From the NCBI GenBank assembly GCA_021818075.1, contig JAKAFD010000016.1, positions 1 to 16,006 of the forward strand: DNA of 16,006 bases. Direction: 5' to 3'. The position numbers and the translations under genes are program-made. The stretch is from a bacterium (GTDB taxonomy: Bacteria; Patescibacteriota; Patescibacteriia; Patescibacteriales; Patescibacteriaceae). Positions 14,790 to 16,006 of the stretch are shown in pieces (positions within the stretch are counted from its first letter, which is position 1; every line of letters begins with the position of its first letter). The notes under the pieces are model-generated. The model was not told the origin of the DNA, searched no databases, and saw only the letters and a list, made by a program, of their open reading frames with translations.

Positions 14790-14866
14790 TAGGGTATAGG
14801 GCAAAGGATATGGTGAATTTGAAAAACTCTAACCCCTAACCCCTTTGGCCTATGGCCTAACAAAAA
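14790..14866. repeat. Short degenerate repeats in the infB leader
   Basis: The plus strand carries CTAACCCCTAACCCC (14829-14843, a tandem 7-base unit), the dyad GGCC-TAT-GGCC (14847-14857), and AGGGTATAGGGCAAAGGATATGG-like purine-rich variants at 14791-14813. This low-complexity text is transcribed as the 5' leader of infB. It does not resemble an adenine-rich DGR template repeat, and no coding potential is seen. Confidence 0.45.
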
Positions 14867-14874
14867 TTTCTTTA

Positions 14875-14903
14875 ATGTTAAAACAAAAATGCTAAAAAGT
14901 CAA
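14875..14903 (-). promoter_or_regulatory. Promoter of infB-rbfA
   Basis: The minus strand has TTGACT (14903-14898), a 17-bp spacer and TAACAT (14880-14875). The -35 box lies inside the last codons of the RT gene (Leu-Thr-Phe-stop), so the two features share bases. Thirteen bases, TTGACTTTTTAGC, are identical to the rnpB promoter. The leader would be about 85 bases long. Confidence 0.45.
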
Positions 14904-15836
14904 TCCGAGTTGTTTTATAATTCTATAAGTGTCACCGTGGCTTAAGAGGCCACGATAAGAATTGACGGTTTGGGGATTGGGCCAGCCGCTTATTTGCCGG
15001 AAAATCCGGCGCTTGGTGGTTGTCCGAATTTGCCGATGATGCGGGAAATGAACCCAGCCCAAGAAATCCACGCCTGAAGAATAGGTTTTGATAAATAATT
15101 TTTGCGGGTGAAGCTCTAGTTTTAAATTAAGGTTTAAAAAATCTTTGATTAAAGGAATAATATCCTCTAATTCATATCCACTATCGGCCAATATCACAAA
15201 ATCATCGGCATAACGGATATAGTATTTTATCCGCAATTCTTGTTTGATATATCTATCCAATTCATTGAGATAAATATTGGCAAATAATTGCGAGGTTAAA
15301 TTGCCCAAAGGCAGACCAACGCCAGTCTGGTCGGTATTAAAACTTGCCAATACCCTCTCTATCAACCATAATATCTCTGTGTCCGTGATTTGTCTTTTTA
15401 AAATATTTAACAATACTTGATGGTCAATGCTGGCAAAAAATTTTTTTATATCGCCCTTCAAAACATAACAAGTTTTGGTGTGATTGGCGGAAACCCTACC
15501 GGCAAAATACTTAAAGCGATTTAAGGCCTTATGCGCGCCTTTATTTTTCCGGCAAGAATAGCTGTCATAAATAAAGCGGCGGTCAAAATAATCGTATAAT
15601 GTTTTATAAAGCAAGTGGTGAATCACGCGGTCGCGGACAGTTGCCTTGTGGATATGTCGCGGCTTAGGGTCGCTGATGTTAAAAGCCGAATATGGGCCGT
15701 GGCGATATGTTTTATTAACCAAGTCGCTGTGGAGCGACGCTAAATTATCGGCTAATCGCGACTGGAAGTCCAAAACATCTTTTTTACTTCGCTTGCCGCG
15801 CAAAAAACGCTCCCAAACTGTCAGTAAGTTTTCCAT
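14892..15836 (-). CDS. Reverse transcriptase, diversity-generating retroelement type
   Basis: 314 aa from the ATG at 15836. The RT core is complete: catalytic Asp in KGDIKKFFASID (D129), GLPLGNLTSQLFANIYL (174-190), IRYADDF with the YADD centre (209-212) and FLGW (258-261). The motif 4 form xGxxxSQ (LGNLTSQ), instead of QGxxxSP of group II intron and retroviral RTs, is the known mark of DGR RTs, which copy a template repeat with adenine errors into a target gene. There is no maturase or HNH domain. The frame stays open upstream to a TTG at 15923, across a ten-base homopolymer. The segment SFSEIIS before the ATG resembles the start of homologues, so a TTG start near 15862-15866 is possible. 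The stop overlaps the infB promoter. No template repeat or variable target gene was found in this window. Confidence 0.85.
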   Translation of the reverse strand: MENLLTVWERFLRGKRSKKDVLDFQSRLADNLASLHSDLVNKTYRHGPYSAFNISDPKPRHIHKATVRDRVIHHLLYKTLYDYFDRRFIYDSYSCRKNKGAHKALNRFKYFAGRVSANHTKTCYVLKGDIKKFFASIDHQVLLNILKRQITDTEILWLIERVLASFNTDQTGVGLPLGNLTSQLFANIYLNELDRYIKQELRIKYYIRYADDFVILADSGYELEDIIPLIKDFLNLNLKLELHPQKLFIKTYSSGVDFLGWVHFPHHRQIRTTTKRRIFRQISGWPNPQTVNSYRGLLSHGDTYRIIKQLGLTF

Positions 15837-15857
15837 TGAAATAATCTCACTAAAACT

Positions 15858-16006
15858 ATGCAACAAAATTCTTTTATCAGCCCCCCCCCCGACGCAATTT
15901 CCTTTGGTTATTGTCAGAACCAAAGAGACCTATTTGCTCTGGCATAATTATTTGGTTAATTTAAAACGGCTTGACCGCTATACCACCGGACAAAAAATTG
16001 ATGACA
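15858..16006 (+). CDS. avd: Avd-like four-helix-bundle protein, N-terminal part, frame broken at a poly-C tract
   Basis: The only convincing plus-strand gene. From 15892 the frame reads TQFPLVIVRTKETYLLWHNY and, a few residues on, LKRLDRYTTGQKIDD, running off the window edge. This strongly resembles the first helix region of Avd/four-helix-bundle proteins that bind DGR reverse transcriptases. No ATG lies upstream in this frame. The ATG at 15858 (MQQNSFISPPP) is in another frame, and at the present ten C it ends at TAA 15945-15947 after 29 codons. With nine (or twelve) C the ATG would join the Avd frame (MQQNSFISPPPTQFPLV). A TTG at 15904 is an alternative start without any shift. It points away from the RT, which is unusual, because avd and RT are normally in the same direction. 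Identification is from memory of the family. Confidence 0.6.
15881..15890. repeat. Homopolymer of ten C (ten G on the minus strand)
   Basis: It lies between AG and GACGC on the plus strand, inside the start of the Avd-like frame and inside the 5' extension of the RT frame. It is the longest C or G homopolymer I see in the window. A run of this length is prone to slippage in the cell and also to sequencing or assembly error. Confidence 0.95.

Noticed and set aside
14783..14891. Possible DGR template repeat downstream of the RT
   Set aside because: The spacer is short, made of CTAACCC/GGCC-type repeats plus the infB promoter, and shows no adenine-rich copy of any coding segment in the window.
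1..16006. CRISPR array, insertion sequence or prophage
   Set aside because: No evenly spaced direct repeats of 23-40 bases, no transposase, integrase or phage structural gene, and no terminal inverted repeats were found.
1..16006. UGA reassigned to Gly or Trp, as in some CPR lineages
   Set aside because: All recognised genes have full family length without any in-frame TGA, which fits standard code 11.

Overview
The window looks like a chromosome segment from a Candidate Phyla Radiation (Patescibacteria, probably Parcubacteria-like) bacterium with genetic code 11. The taxonomic guess rests on very tight gene packing, weak or absent Shine-Dalgarno sites, a VirB2/TrbC-type two-helix pilin-like protein with a long Cys-rich ectodomain, a MetRS lacking a C-terminal extension and carrying an HIGF signature, and a reverse transcriptase of the kind common in this group. 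It is inference, not a database result.

Nearly everything lies on the minus strand, so transcription runs from right to left. At the right edge (about 14.9-16.0 kb) is a reverse transcriptase of the diversity-generating retroelement (DGR) type. Head to head with it, on the plus strand and cut by the window edge, is the start of an Avd-like four-helix-bundle gene. Between them is a run of ten C. At this length the avd reading frame is broken; at nine (or twelve) C it would join to an ATG, and an upstream ATG for the RT would come into frame as well.

Next comes a translation block, infB-rbfA, ending at a strong hairpin, followed by an nrnA-like DHH phosphoesterase (11.5-14.8 kb). A second block, driven by its own promoter near 11.4 kb, holds a 573-aa membrane protein of unknown function, metG, a small Cys-rich membrane peptide, a CvpA-like protein, tatD and the pilin-like secreted/membrane protein (5.5-11.4 kb). 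A third block, with a well-formed promoter at 5.51-5.54 kb, holds lepA, a 34-aa one-helix membrane peptide, recJ, rnhA, tRNA-Val(CAC) and an RNHCP zinc-binding protein, ending in an intrinsic terminator at 0.97-0.99 kb. rnhA, the tRNA and the RNHCP gene have no bases between them.

After that terminator, rnpB (RNase P RNA) has its own promoter, and the first part of a polyprenyl glycosylphosphotransferase-like membrane protein runs off the left edge. The four best promoters share the -35 hexamer TTGACT. Most of the window is housekeeping (translation initiation and elongation, nucleic-acid repair and turnover, tRNA charging and processing). The accessory part of highest interest is the RT/Avd pair with its poly-C tract.
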